DNA of 64,000 nt from Algoriphagus alkaliphilus. GTDB taxonomy: Bacteria; Bacteroidota; Bacteroidia; Cytophagales; Cyclobacteriaceae. Where the stretch lies: assembly GCF_900103735.1 (NCBI RefSeq), contig NZ_FMXE01000011.1, forward strand, positions 62,001-126,000, written 5' to 3'. The notes under the pieces were generated by a model. The model did no database searches and was not told the DNA's origin. It worked only from the letters and a program-made list of their open reading frames with translations. The translations under genes were made by a program, and so were the position numbers. Below are positions 53,916 to 62,274 of this stretch, in pieces (the first letter of the stretch is position 1; every line of letters begins with the position of its first letter).

Positions 53916-53937
53916 GACCGATGACCGAAGACCGAAG
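53916..53937. repeat. Short degenerate tandem repeat (GACCGAAG type)
   Basis: Three imperfect copies of GACCGAAG/GACCGATG in a row. Similar purine-rich micro-repeats occur at 1765-1786 and 63521-63554. Confidence 0.5.
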
Positions 53938-54144
53938 CCCCTGAGCTTGCCTGATTTTGGTTGTCACATTATTGTCTTGTGTCAGTTAAAATTAGGGGTT
54001 TGATTTCAATGCTGTCCTAAACAATCTCAGGGATTGTTGAAGTTATGGGTTTTTCTTTTGTTGAGACTATTTTTTGTAGAAATCTGGAAACAGAATCCCC
54101 TTTAGGCTTTTTGCAGGTGGTTTTTCATGGTTTTCAAAGGGTTT

Positions 54145-54172
54145 GGGGTGAAATTCCCCTTACCTACTCGAC
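54145..54172 (+). mobile_element. Possible group II intron 3' end (domain VI-like)
   Basis: The hairpin GGGGTGAAATTCCCC followed by TTACCTACTCGAC resembles the domain VI and 3' terminus of bacterial group II introns. Domain V and a reverse transcriptase are not present upstream, so at most a scar remains. It ends 6 bases from the Dps remnant. Confidence 0.35.
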
Positions 54173-54178
54173 TTGATT

Positions 54179-54346
54179 TTATTTAAGATTGGCAGATAGC
54201 ATCCAAACTGCTTTTTCTTTCTCAATTATGTAATGGAAGTTTCTCAGGTTTTGATAATAAATCTGATAGTTTGCAAGGTGTCCATTTTGCATTTTAATCT
54301 GATCCTTAGATTCTGTAAATTCTAATCCAATGTCGTTTGTATTCAT
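54179..54346 (-). pseudogene. Dps-like ferritin N-terminal remnant
   Basis: A 55-codon frame, MNTNDIGLEFTESKDQIKMQ followed by NGHLANYQIYYQNLRNFHYI. The ANYQ-IYYQNLR-xFHY run matches the start of Bacteroidota Dps proteins (LxNLLANYQ-x-YYQNLRGFHW), where the ferroxidase histidine sits. The similarity fades after about residue 45 and the frame stops; a full Dps has about 155-165 residues. The remainder is not found in other frames nearby. Likely a decayed gene, cut near the possible intron scar. Confidence 0.6.
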
Positions 54347-54642
54347 CTGTTTTTAATGTGATTACTTGAGTTGAGATCGCCGATTCAAAACCTTCTTACC
54401 ACAGATAAACCCCCATTTGGATTTTCTTGCATGTTTGATTGTACCCTAGCGTATGTCGTCCTTACTACTTGCCTGTCTGCCTTAGGGAGGCTCGATTTCG
54501 TATTGTAAGCTATTTTTCACAATTTGGCACTTGTTGTACAAATGCATTTAGTCCATGCTTGTTAGTAGATAAATTTTATTCCTCACTCATACTATCTAAA
54601 AAATTCAGGAGTTAGTATTGCAGAAAACTTTGTATAGATTAA

Positions 54643-55878
54643 ATGAAAAACAGATTCCAGGATCTCACCTCCATCGACTTTTATAAGAATAAGAAACAAG
54701 TCAGATGGCTGGTATTTTTTATCTCTGTTTTAATTGGTTCCGGTTCCATTTGGTATACCAGTTTGCTGGTAGAGGAATTACGGGAACGCGAAAATAGACA
54801 GATTCAACTCTTGTCATCCGCAATGGAGTATGCCGCCACCACCTCCGAAAATCTCACTTTTATCAATCAGGAAATAATCCAGCAAAATTACTCCATTCCA
54901 ATTATTATGGTGGATTCCCAAGGCGATCCAATCGAATTCAGGAATATTAGTTTTAAAAAAAATTCGGATGGTAGAGATTCTATTAAAACCCTAGAACGAG
55001 AACTTTTAATAATGCAGACGGTTTACGAACCGATCTATTTGCAGGAAGCTGATATCCGGGTTTTTTATCGAAACTCTGAGCTTTTGACGAGTCTTAAATT
55101 CTACCCTTATGTGCAGTTAGCTGTGATTTTGGTTTTTGGAATTTTGGCTTTTGCACTTTTCAACCAAAGTAAAATTTCGGAACAAAACCGTGTATGGGCT
55201 GGCTTGACCAAAGAAACGGCCCACCAACTCGGTACCCCGATCGCATCCCTCATGGCTTGGATTGACTACCTGAGAAATTCTCCTGTTTGGGAAGAAAACA
55301 GAGAGATCATTCAGGAAATGGACAAAGATGTCGTCAAGCTTCGAATGGTCACTGAGCGATTTAGTAGTATTGGAAGCAAGCCAGTCATTCAACCGGAAAA
55401 TCTATATCAAGTCATTGAGGAGACAATCACTTACCTCCGACCTCGAATTTCGACCAAAGTCGATATGAATATTCATGCTGACTCCAAGGATTTGGAAGCC
55501 ATGATGAATAAGCCACTTTTTGAATGGGTTATCGAGAATATCTGTAAAAACGGGGTGGATGCCATGAAAGGAAAGGGCATCCTAACTATCGATGTTTTAC
55601 AGGATAGCGATAAATATGTAATCGTCGATATCAGCGATACCGGCAAGGGCATAGAAAAGAAAAACTTTCGCAAGGTCTTCAATCCCGGTTTTTCCACTCG
55701 GCAGCGTGGCTGGGGACTCGGTCTCACGCTAGCCAAGCGAATCGTAGAAGGCTACCATGGAGGTAAAATCTTTGTCAAAAGCTCAGAGATCGGAAAGGGG
55801 ACTACTTTTCGTATCATGTTATTAGGTAATATGGAAGACGTCTCTCAGTTTGTTACTGAAGGAATTTTAGAATACTGA
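54643..55878 (+). CDS. Membrane sensor histidine kinase
   Basis: 411 residues: transmembrane helix at about 21-41, a periplasmic domain (42-152), a second helix (155-174), then the phospho-acceptor KETAHQLGTP with H194. The ATPase domain has ENICKNGVDAM (N box), DISDTGKGI (G1) and RGWGLGLTLAKRIVEGYHGG (G2). The first asparagine helix and the QLGTP form of the H-box are those of the Bacteroidota kinases lacking HAMP and PAS domains. No response regulator is adjacent, so its partner must be elsewhere. Confidence 0.92.
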   Translation: MKNRFQDLTSIDFYKNKKQVRWLVFFISVLIGSGSIWYTSLLVEELRERENRQIQLLSSAMEYAATTSENLTFINQEIIQQNYSIPIIMVDSQGDPIEFRNISFKKNSDGRDSIKTLERELLIMQTVYEPIYLQEADIRVFYRNSELLTSLKFYPYVQLAVILVFGILAFALFNQSKISEQNRVWAGLTKETAHQLGTPIASLMAWIDYLRNSPVWEENREIIQEMDKDVVKLRMVTERFSSIGSKPVIQPENLYQVIEETITYLRPRISTKVDMNIHADSKDLEAMMNKPLFEWVIENICKNGVDAMKGKGILTIDVLQDSDKYVIVDISDTGKGIEKKNFRKVFNPGFSTRQRGWGLGLTLAKRIVEGYHGGKIFVKSSEIGKGTTFRIMLLGNMEDVSQFVTEGILEY

Positions 55879-55993
55879 TTGGATTAAGATTTTTTGGATT
55901 GGTGCAAAAGTTATAAAGTACGGGCTATCCTAAAGCAAGCTTTTTGTTATGTGGAGTTTTTTATCTCGAAATATGCGATCACTGTCTGAGAAT

Positions 55994-57997
55994 TTAATAC
56001 CCCACTAACTCCTTTAGTTTTTTCTTAAACCGCTCCGTTGGCAAAAACTGTTTTTCCAGATTTGGAGCAAAAGGAACAGGCGTATCCAAACTCCCTTCCC
56101 GCATCACCGGAGCATCAAGGTCATTGAAGCAATGCTCGGAAATCCAAGCACAAATCTCCGCTCCAATCCCTCCTGTAAGCGTGTCTTCGTGAAGGAAAAT
56201 CACCTTTCCGGTTTTCTTCACCGTCTCAGCGACTGCTTCCTGATCCCAAGGTAACAGCGTTCGCAAATCCAGAATATCCGCGGATATAGCCAATTCTTCA
56301 ATTGCTTTCACCGCCCAATGCACCCCCATGCCATAGGTGATGATGGATACTTGTGAGCCCTCTTTGGCCAAAGCCGCTTTTCCCACTTCCACTGTGTAGT
56401 AGCTGTCCGGCACAGACCCCGAAATGGAGCGATAGAGCATTTTGTGCTCAAAATAGAGGTAAGGATTGGAATCTGCCAAAGCCGCGTTGAGTAAGCCTTT
56501 AGCATCGTGGGGATTGGAAGGATAGACGATTTTCAGACCGGGTGTATGAAAAAACCAGGCTTCATTGGATTGGGAATGGAAAGGCCCGGCAGCAGAACCT
56601 GCCCCAGTAGGCATTCGGATCACCACGTCTGCATTTTGGCCCCAGCGGTAGTGGATTTTTGCAAGATTGTTTACGATCTGATTGAATCCTACACTTACAA
56701 AGTCCGCAAACTGCATCTCGACCATGGCTTTGTAACCTTTGATGGATAGCCCAAGTCCTGCACCGATAATGGCGCTTTCGCAAAGTGGGGTATTTCTCAC
56801 CCGATCTCCACCAAATTTGGTTTTGAAGCCATCCGTGATCTTGAAAACTCCGCCATATTCCCCGATGTCCTGACCCATAAGGATGAGATTCGGGTATTTT
56901 TCCATGGACTGTCTCAGTCCATCACTGATCGCATCAATGAAACGCTTTTCAGTACTTGATCCTTCCGGTTCAATTACTTTTTGGAAAAAAGGTGCATAGA
57001 CATCTGCCAGTTCCTCCTCCAGATTTGGAGTGATTTCTTCTTCGGCAAATGCGACCTCCAAGGCTTCGTTGATTGCCTTTTTAACTTTCTTATTCAGTTT
57101 CTCCTTAATGGATTCGTCGAGCACACCGGTGGATTCGAGATAGGCCTCGAAGTTTTCTACCGGATCACGTTTTGACCATTCTTCCATCAAATTCTTGGGT
57201 ACGTACTTCGTTCCGGAAGCCTCTTCGTGGCCACGCATACGGAAGGTAATCGCTTCAACCAGAATCGGCCTCGGGTTTTCCCGAATGTCTTTTGCTAATC
57301 TCAGAATGGTGTCATATACCTCCAGCACATTGTTTCCCTGTACCCGAACAGCCTCCATGCCATAGCCGGGGCCTTTTTCGGTGAAGTACTTGAATGCAAA
57401 CTGCTCCTCACTCGGAGTAGAAAGTCCATAGCCATTGTGCTCGACTACAAAAATCACGGGAAGCTTCCAAACTGCCGCTACATTTAGCCCTTCGTGAAAA
57501 TCTCCCTCCGAACTTGCCCCGTCACCGGAGAAAACCAGCGTCACTTTCTTTTCATGCGAAAGCCTATGAGCCAATCCAATTCCATCCGCAATGGCCAGTT
57601 GGGGACCGAGGTGTGAAATCATCCCCACAATGTGATGCTCGATGCTCCCAAAGTGAAAAGACCGATCCCGACCTTTGGTAAAGCCGGACTTTTTTCCCTG
57701 AAACTGTGCAAATAGCCGTTCCAAAGGCATGTTTCTACCTGTGAAAACCCCAAGGTTTCGATGCATGGGCAGGATGAATTCATCTGTTGCGAGGGCATTT
57801 ACCGCACCGATCGAGATGGCTTCCTGTCCCCAGCCGCTAAACCATTTGGAGATTCTGCCCTGCCGAAGGAGAATGAGCATTTTCTCCTCGATCCGACGAG
57901 GCATGATCAGGGATTCGTAAAGTTTGAGTAGCGTTTCGTCCGAGTAATTTTTCCTGTCAAAAGTCAAGATTTGGGCATTTGGGGCAGTGAATTCCAT
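55994..57997 (-). CDS. Fused E1 alpha/beta 2-oxoacid dehydrogenase
   Basis: 667 residues joining both E1 subunits. Alpha part (to about 340): the ThDP motif GDGASSEGDFHEGLNVAAVWKLPVIFVVEHN. Beta part (from about 350): MGQDIGEYGGVFKIT, then ESAIIGAGLGLSIKGYKAMVEMQF and the C-terminal transketolase domain LHEDTLTGGIGAEI. Acts with lipoylated E2 and E3; branched-chain 2-oxoacids are the likeliest substrate (2-oxoisovalerate type), with pyruvate possible. Fused forms are common in Bacteroidota. Confidence 0.9.
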   Translation of the reverse strand: MEFTAPNAQILTFDRKNYSDETLLKLYESLIMPRRIEEKMLILLRQGRISKWFSGWGQEAISIGAVNALATDEFILPMHRNLGVFTGRNMPLERLFAQFQGKKSGFTKGRDRSFHFGSIEHHIVGMISHLGPQLAIADGIGLAHRLSHEKKVTLVFSGDGASSEGDFHEGLNVAAVWKLPVIFVVEHNGYGLSTPSEEQFAFKYFTEKGPGYGMEAVRVQGNNVLEVYDTILRLAKDIRENPRPILVEAITFRMRGHEEASGTKYVPKNLMEEWSKRDPVENFEAYLESTGVLDESIKEKLNKKVKKAINEALEVAFAEEEITPNLEEELADVYAPFFQKVIEPEGSSTEKRFIDAISDGLRQSMEKYPNLILMGQDIGEYGGVFKITDGFKTKFGGDRVRNTPLCESAIIGAGLGLSIKGYKAMVEMQFADFVSVGFNQIVNNLAKIHYRWGQNADVVIRMPTGAGSAAGPFHSQSNEAWFFHTPGLKIVYPSNPHDAKGLLNAALADSNPYLYFEHKMLYRSISGSVPDSYYTVEVGKAALAKEGSQVSIITYGMGVHWAVKAIEELAISADILDLRTLLPWDQEAVAETVKKTGKVIFLHEDTLTGGIGAEICAWISEHCFNDLDAPVMREGSLDTPVPFAPNLEKQFLPTERFKKKLKELVGY

Positions 57998-58344
57998 ATG
58001 ATTCGATTTGGGAATCTAAGGTACAGGAAGCCCTGAAATCGGCAAAGGTTTTTTGGAGAGTAAGAAAAAGGGAACTCTTAAAATTGCCCGCAGATTACCG
58101 CTGAAAAATACGCTGTTAGACGCTGATTTTAACTTTGCTCAACTGAGGCAGGAGAAAATCCGAAATCCGACATGCCAAAATCCGACATCGACCCTCCCTT
58201 GCATAGCGCCCCGACTTTCGTCGAGGCAAAAAATAAATGCAAGGAGTTAAAAAGTATTTGCTGTACGGTTCAAAATTAGGCAAAGCATTTTCCGCAGCGC
58301 CAAGTCCTACGTTAAGGTTGTTTTATCAAAGTGTTAAGTGGGGG

Positions 58345-58473
58345 ATTGAAAAATTTAAAAAATTGGAACATTGAAAAATTATTACCCCTAAGCTAGGGTG
58401 GCTGATGTTGATTGGTTCGGCACTTGGAGTATCCGGCAATTTTTCAATTTTAAAGTCTTCCAATTTTCCAATC
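58345..58473. repeat. Imperfect AT-rich inverted repeat
   Basis: The left arm 58345-58380 (ATTGAAAAATTTAAAAAATT, then GGAACATTGAAAAATT) and the right arm 58439-58473 (AATTTTTCAATTTTAAAG, then TCTTCCAATTTTCCAAT) are imperfect reverse complements around a 58-base centre. A related AT-rich tract of the right-arm type lies at 63574-63610. Confidence 0.45.
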
Positions 58474-58497
58474 AAAAAACTGCATCGCAGTTTTTTT
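58474..58497. terminator. Terminator-like hairpin just upstream of rimO promoter
   Basis: AAAAAACTGC / GCAGTTTTTT, perfect 10-base stem with a 3-base loop and a T-run; able to act both ways. Confidence 0.65.
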
Positions 58498-58500
58498 ACC

Positions 58501-58508
58501 TACCTTTG
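58501..58508 (+). promoter_or_regulatory. -7 box (TACCTTTG) of rimO
   Basis: Exact TAnnTTTG match, 25 bases before the proposed GTG start. Confidence 0.55.
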
Positions 58509-58532
58509 CCCACCCAAATTCAAGGAATATCA

Positions 58533-59846
58533 GTGAAAGCGAGAACATTAAAGAAAGACAAAGTCAACATCATCACCATGGGTTGCTCCAAAAACCTGGT
58601 GGATTCCGAAGTCCTGCTGACCCAACTCAGAGGCAACGGCATCAACGCCAGCCACGAGTCTAACTCACAGGATAACAACATCATCATCATCAATACCTGC
58701 GGATTTATCGACAATGCCAAGCAGGAATCGATCGATACCATCCTTCAGTATGTGGATGCCAAAGAGCAGGGTTTGGTTGATAAGGTCTACGTTACCGGTT
58801 GTCTTTCACAGCGCTACAAGGACGATTTGGAAAAGGAAATCCCTCAGGTGGATGCGTTTTTTGGAACGCGAGATTTGCCTGCGATTTTGAAGAAATTCAA
58901 AGCAGACTACAAGCATGAACTGGTGGGTGAGCGTCTTTTGACCCACTCGGCCCACTATGCGTACATGAAGATTTCTGAGGGTTGCGATCGACCGTGTTCC
59001 TTTTGCGCCATTCCGATTATGCGTGGCGGGCATATTTCACGACCGATCGAAGATTTGGTGAAAGAAGCGATGCATAAAGCTGCTGGAGGAACCAAGGAAT
59101 TGCTTCTGATCGCACAGGATTCAACCTACTACGGTTTGGATATTTACAAGAAGCGAAACCTCGCCGACCTACTTCGTAACCTTTCTGATGTGGAGGGAAT
59201 CGACTGGATTCGCTTGCATTATGCGTATCCGACCGGTTTTCCGATGGACGTGATCGAGGTAATGAAGGAGCGACCAAACATCTGTAAGTACTTGGATATT
59301 CCATTGCAGCATGGTTCAACTGATGTGCTCAAGGCGATGCGACGTGGCACAACCCGAGAAAAGCAGGAAGAGTTAATCCACAGCATCCGAGAGATGATTC
59401 CTGAGATTGCGATTCGAACGACCTTGATTGCCGGACATCCGGGTGAGGGAGAAAAGGAATTCCAGGAGATGGTGGACTTTGTCACTCGAATGAAGTTTGA
59501 GCGCTTGGGAGTTTTTACCTATTCCCATGAGGAAAATACCCATGCTTTTGGAATGGAGGATTTGCTTTCGCAGGAAGAAAAACAAGATCGTGCAAATCAC
59601 CTGATGGAAGTTCAGGAGCAAATCAGCTACGATTTGAATCAGGAGAAAATCGGAAAGACTTTCAAAGTCCTGATCGATAAAAAAGAAGGGGGGCATTTTG
59701 TCGGCAGAACCGAATTTGACTCAGTGGAAGTGGACAACGAGGTATTGATCGATGCTTCCAAGTTCTATTGCAGAGTTGGAGACTTTGTCCAAGCTAAGGT
59801 TTACGAAGCGACGGAGTTTGATCTGTATGCGACGGTGGAGGAATAA
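58533..59846 (+). CDS. rimO: Ribosomal protein S12 methylthiotransferase
   Basis: 437 residues from the GTG at 58533, which gives (M)KARTLKKDKVNIITMGCSKNLVDSE as in homologues; longer in-frame starts would place the promoter inside the gene. UPF0004 domain with the first cluster cysteines, radical-SAM motif CDRPCSFC, and a C-terminal TRAM domain (KTFKVLIDKKEGGHFVGRTEFDSVEVDNEV). It adds a methylthio group to the S12 aspartate. Ends at a strong terminator. Confidence 0.94.
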   Translation: MKARTLKKDKVNIITMGCSKNLVDSEVLLTQLRGNGINASHESNSQDNNIIIINTCGFIDNAKQESIDTILQYVDAKEQGLVDKVYVTGCLSQRYKDDLEKEIPQVDAFFGTRDLPAILKKFKADYKHELVGERLLTHSAHYAYMKISEGCDRPCSFCAIPIMRGGHISRPIEDLVKEAMHKAAGGTKELLLIAQDSTYYGLDIYKKRNLADLLRNLSDVEGIDWIRLHYAYPTGFPMDVIEVMKERPNICKYLDIPLQHGSTDVLKAMRRGTTREKQEELIHSIREMIPEIAIRTTLIAGHPGEGEKEFQEMVDFVTRMKFERLGVFTYSHEENTHAFGMEDLLSQEEKQDRANHLMEVQEQISYDLNQEKIGKTFKVLIDKKEGGHFVGRTEFDSVEVDNEVLIDASKFYCRVGDFVQAKVYEATEFDLYATVEE

Positions 59847-59859
59847 ATAAAAAACAGCA

Positions 59860-59888
59860 GGGGGAAATGAAGTCGATTTCCCCCTTTT
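59860..59888 (+). terminator. Terminator after rimO
   Basis: GGGGGAAAT / ATTTCCCCC stem, 7-base loop, then TTTT. Confidence 0.85.
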
Positions 59889-59928
59889 CTCGTTTTAGGA
59901 CTATAGAGCAAAATCGTTAACTTTCATC

Positions 59929-60138
59929 ATGCTGACAATCAATCCTAAATACATCACTGACCAGGCAGGGAATAAGATTTCCGTAGTGATTTCTCTCAGA
60001 GAGTTTGAAGCCATGGTTGAAAAGATCGAAGAGTTGGAGGAAATCAAGCTTTATGATCAGGTAAAGAACTCTGATGAACCTTCTTTACCGATTAATGAGG
60101 CTTTTGAATTGATTGAAACTCTCCGAAAAGAAAAATAA
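59929..60138 (+). CDS. Antitoxin of a RelBE-like pair
   Basis: 69 residues. The start LTINPKYITDQAGNKISVVISLREFEAMVEKIEELEEI has the YITD-x-x-GN-KISVV-x-L pattern of small Phd/RelB-like antitoxins with a beta-start followed by a long helix. Acidic C-terminal tail. Its stop overlaps the toxin ATG by one base (TAATG). Confidence 0.8.
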   Translation: MLTINPKYITDQAGNKISVVISLREFEAMVEKIEELEEIKLYDQVKNSDEPSLPINEAFELIETLRKEK

Positions 60139-60392
60139 TGGCTTATCAAATAGCCATTAAGAAATCTGCCATTAAGTCTCTTGCCAAGATTCCAGAACCC
60201 TATTTTTCAAGCTTAAAAGAAGCGATTTATGGTTTAGCGGATAATCCCAGACCGATAGGATACAAAAAGTTGAAGGGAAGGGACGCCTATCGAATTAGAG
60301 TCGCAGATTACCGAATCATTTATGAGATAGAGGATAAAATCCTTACGATTGAGGTTATTGCAGTTGGGCATAGAAGGGAGATTTATGAATAA
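60138..60392 (+). CDS. RelE/ParE-family toxin
   Basis: 84 residues: YQIAIKKSAIKSLAKIPEP, then KLKGRDAYRIRVADYRIIYEIEDKILTIEVIAVGHRREIY, the hallmark RelE/ParE C-terminus with basic residues for RNA cleavage. Forms a type II toxin-antitoxin module with the preceding gene. A 74-base gap separates it from the convergent beta-barrel gene. Confidence 0.9.
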   Translation: MAYQIAIKKSAIKSLAKIPEPYFSSLKEAIYGLADNPRPIGYKKLKGRDAYRIRVADYRIIYEIEDKILTIEVIAVGHRREIYE

Positions 60393-60466
60393 ATTGTACG
60401 TTCTCTTCTTTTGACAGGAAAGAATACTGCTGTCTCATTCAAAAAAAGACTTTGAAATCTCCTTGC

Positions 60467-61084
60467 TTACCTCAACCGACAAGCTACTCCAAAAGAATAC
60501 CTTCCGACTGGGCCATAACCAAGCTCTGTAAACACCCCAAGATTTTTGCTCGGGAAATACCTGACGACAGCATTCACTCCTGCGACATAATTCATGTCTT
60601 CTTCTATGGGATATTCCGAGTCATCATATACTTTTCCAGGAACCCGGGGAGTTTGAATTTCTGTAGATTGAATGGTCACCCCTCCATAACCCAAAAGAAG
60701 AATCTCCCATTTAGACTCATTTTTGATCCAACCCAATTGGCTAGAAAAGTATGAGCTTAGGTCAAAACCAAACCGAATTCCCAGAGGGACATATTGCTTC
60801 TCAAAGTCAATCTCTGCGTACTCCGACGGAACCGCTATATTCCGGGCTTGATAACTTGATCTTCGGTTTTGAATACCCAAGTACCCGCCTAAAATCAAAT
60901 AATCAGTCATTTGTCGATCAAATGAAATTTGATAATAAAGCCCATTTTCTTCTGCCTGCGCATACCGGTAGCTGTCAGGGGAAAATGATAGTCCAAAGGT
61001 CCATTTGGAAAGTTCTCTTTCCGCTTGAGCGAAAGAAATTTGAGTAATTAGGACAGTAAGAAAAGTTAGGATTGACTTTTTCAT
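60467..61084 (-). CDS. Outer-membrane beta-barrel protein
   Basis: 205 residues, signal peptide MKKSILTFLTVLITQISFAQA. Alternating strand pattern with aromatic girdle residues; the last strand is PVGRYSFGVACRLR. About eight strands, as in small OmpW/PorT-like barrels. No defined function. Another small barrel is encoded upstream in the same direction; the two are not close in sequence. Confidence 0.78.
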   Translation of the reverse strand: MKKSILTFLTVLITQISFAQAERELSKWTFGLSFSPDSYRYAQAEENGLYYQISFDRQMTDYLILGGYLGIQNRRSSYQARNIAVPSEYAEIDFEKQYVPLGIRFGFDLSSYFSSQLGWIKNESKWEILLLGYGGVTIQSTEIQTPRVPGKVYDDSEYPIEEDMNYVAGVNAVVRYFPSKNLGVFTELGYGPVGRYSFGVACRLR

Positions 61085-61213
61085 AAAAGAATTAATTAGG
61101 ATAACTTAAAATTAAAATCAGGTTTTAAATCTTAAAGCCGAAATTTGAAAATCCTGCTTCACCAGAATTAGGATAACGGGGATTGGGATTATCCCGGAAT
61201 CAAAAAACCTGGC

Positions 61214-61936
61214 TCAGAAATATTTTACCAAGTTCAGGTTTATGCCATATTGGATGACAGGAGCCCCGTTCGAATTACTGTACCAGCTCTGCGACTCATT
61301 TCCAATTTGGTATCTAAAGTAGGGTTGGAATTCTATCCCTAGTTTTTTGGTGAAATCGTATCCAATTGAAGGGGCAAAATAAAAACTATACTTTTCTAAT
61401 AAATTAACCGGACCAGACAAGTCATAGCTGTAGGAATCAAATTTTTGTTCAATCCCAATCCCGCTTGTTACGCCATATTCTTGGTATTTGCTCCAGACAG
61501 CGAGTGCCTTGATTAATCCAAAGTCACCTCCATATCGAAATTTCTTGTCTGAATTTCTCCATGATACTAAAAGGGGAAGTTCTAGTTGATTGACTTTGGT
61601 TGCTCTTCGAAAAATATAATCAGTGCCTTCTGAATACGCATAAATGGAGGTAGCCAAATCAAAATTTTGATAAAAAAGGCCTGTGTTAAACATCCATTTT
61701 TTGTCTTTAGAGATAGCGAAGCCTAAAGTTGCACCAAAGCTGAACCCATCGGTATTGAAAGAATTAATTTTCAGGTCCTCAGCTACTTTATTGTTTGGGA
61801 GAAGGGTTTTTTCCAAAAATCCGGTTTTGTATTCTGTACGATTATTCCCATAGCTCAGCTTTAAATTTTGGACTCCCTGTGAAAAAGATGATAGACTTAA
61901 TAAGGTGAAAAACAAGGCGGAAATTATGAGTTTCAT
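61214..61936 (-). CDS. Outer-membrane beta-barrel protein (second)
   Basis: 240 residues, signal peptide MKLIISALFFTLLSLSSFSQG. Strand-rich throughout (FSFGATLGFAISKDKKWMFNTGLFYQNF, APSIGYDFTKKLGIEFQPYFRYQ), ending in YGINLNLVKYF, a typical outer-membrane C-terminal strand. Function unknown; about 130 bases separate it from the next barrel gene. Confidence 0.78.
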   Translation of the reverse strand: MKLIISALFFTLLSLSSFSQGVQNLKLSYGNNRTEYKTGFLEKTLLPNNKVAEDLKINSFNTDGFSFGATLGFAISKDKKWMFNTGLFYQNFDLATSIYAYSEGTDYIFRRATKVNQLELPLLVSWRNSDKKFRYGGDFGLIKALAVWSKYQEYGVTSGIGIEQKFDSYSYDLSGPVNLLEKYSFYFAPSIGYDFTKKLGIEFQPYFRYQIGNESQSWYSNSNGAPVIQYGINLNLVKYF

Positions 61937-62274
61937 GTCAAAGGGCTTTAATGAACTAGAAATGATTGGGAAATTAAAAAGTAGAATTTTTTTAACTAAT
62001 ACCCCCCCCCTAAGAATAAGTTCTTATTGAAATCTTTGTTTTGCGTTTGATTCGTTTCCATGAGATTCTAATTTAAAAGTTGCTGTTAAAATTAAGTAAC
62101 TTATCGATGCTTAAGAAATCTTTTAGTGTTAAAGCCTTATAATAAAACTAAAAATTAGTTAAAGGCTTTCAGTTCACATTTTTGCAGTTCCGAGATCAAA
62201 GTTGGAAATTGTAAAAATACTCCTTTTTGCCCTTTGCCCTTGATCCACTAATTTAGCCGACTAAAATCCTCCGA
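61937..62274. other. Intergenic region with poly-C tract and two-tier hairpin
   Basis: A run of nine C at 62002-62010; an AATAAG-TT-CTTATT palindrome just after it; and a hairpin at 62131-62169 with outer arms AAAGCCTT/AAGGCTTT and inner AACTAA/TTAGTT. No coding frame supported. Confidence 0.6.

Larger units (their letters stand above)
53765..54642. other. Gene-free stretch with gene remnants
   Basis: No intact coding frame on either strand. It holds the short direct repeats at 53916-53937, a possible group II intron 3' end (54145-54172), the Dps-like fragment at 54179-54346 on the minus strand, and otherwise unremarkable AT-rich sequence up to the sensor kinase. Confidence 0.7.
57998..58532. 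other. Intergenic region with repeats between E1 and rimO
   Basis: No coding frame I can support. Contains degenerate micro-repeats (AAATCCGACAT type, about 58158-58196), a GCCCCGAC-TTTC-GTCGAGGC hairpin (58208-58227), an imperfect AT-rich inverted repeat (58345-58473), a terminator-like hairpin and the rimO -7 box. Confidence 0.7.
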
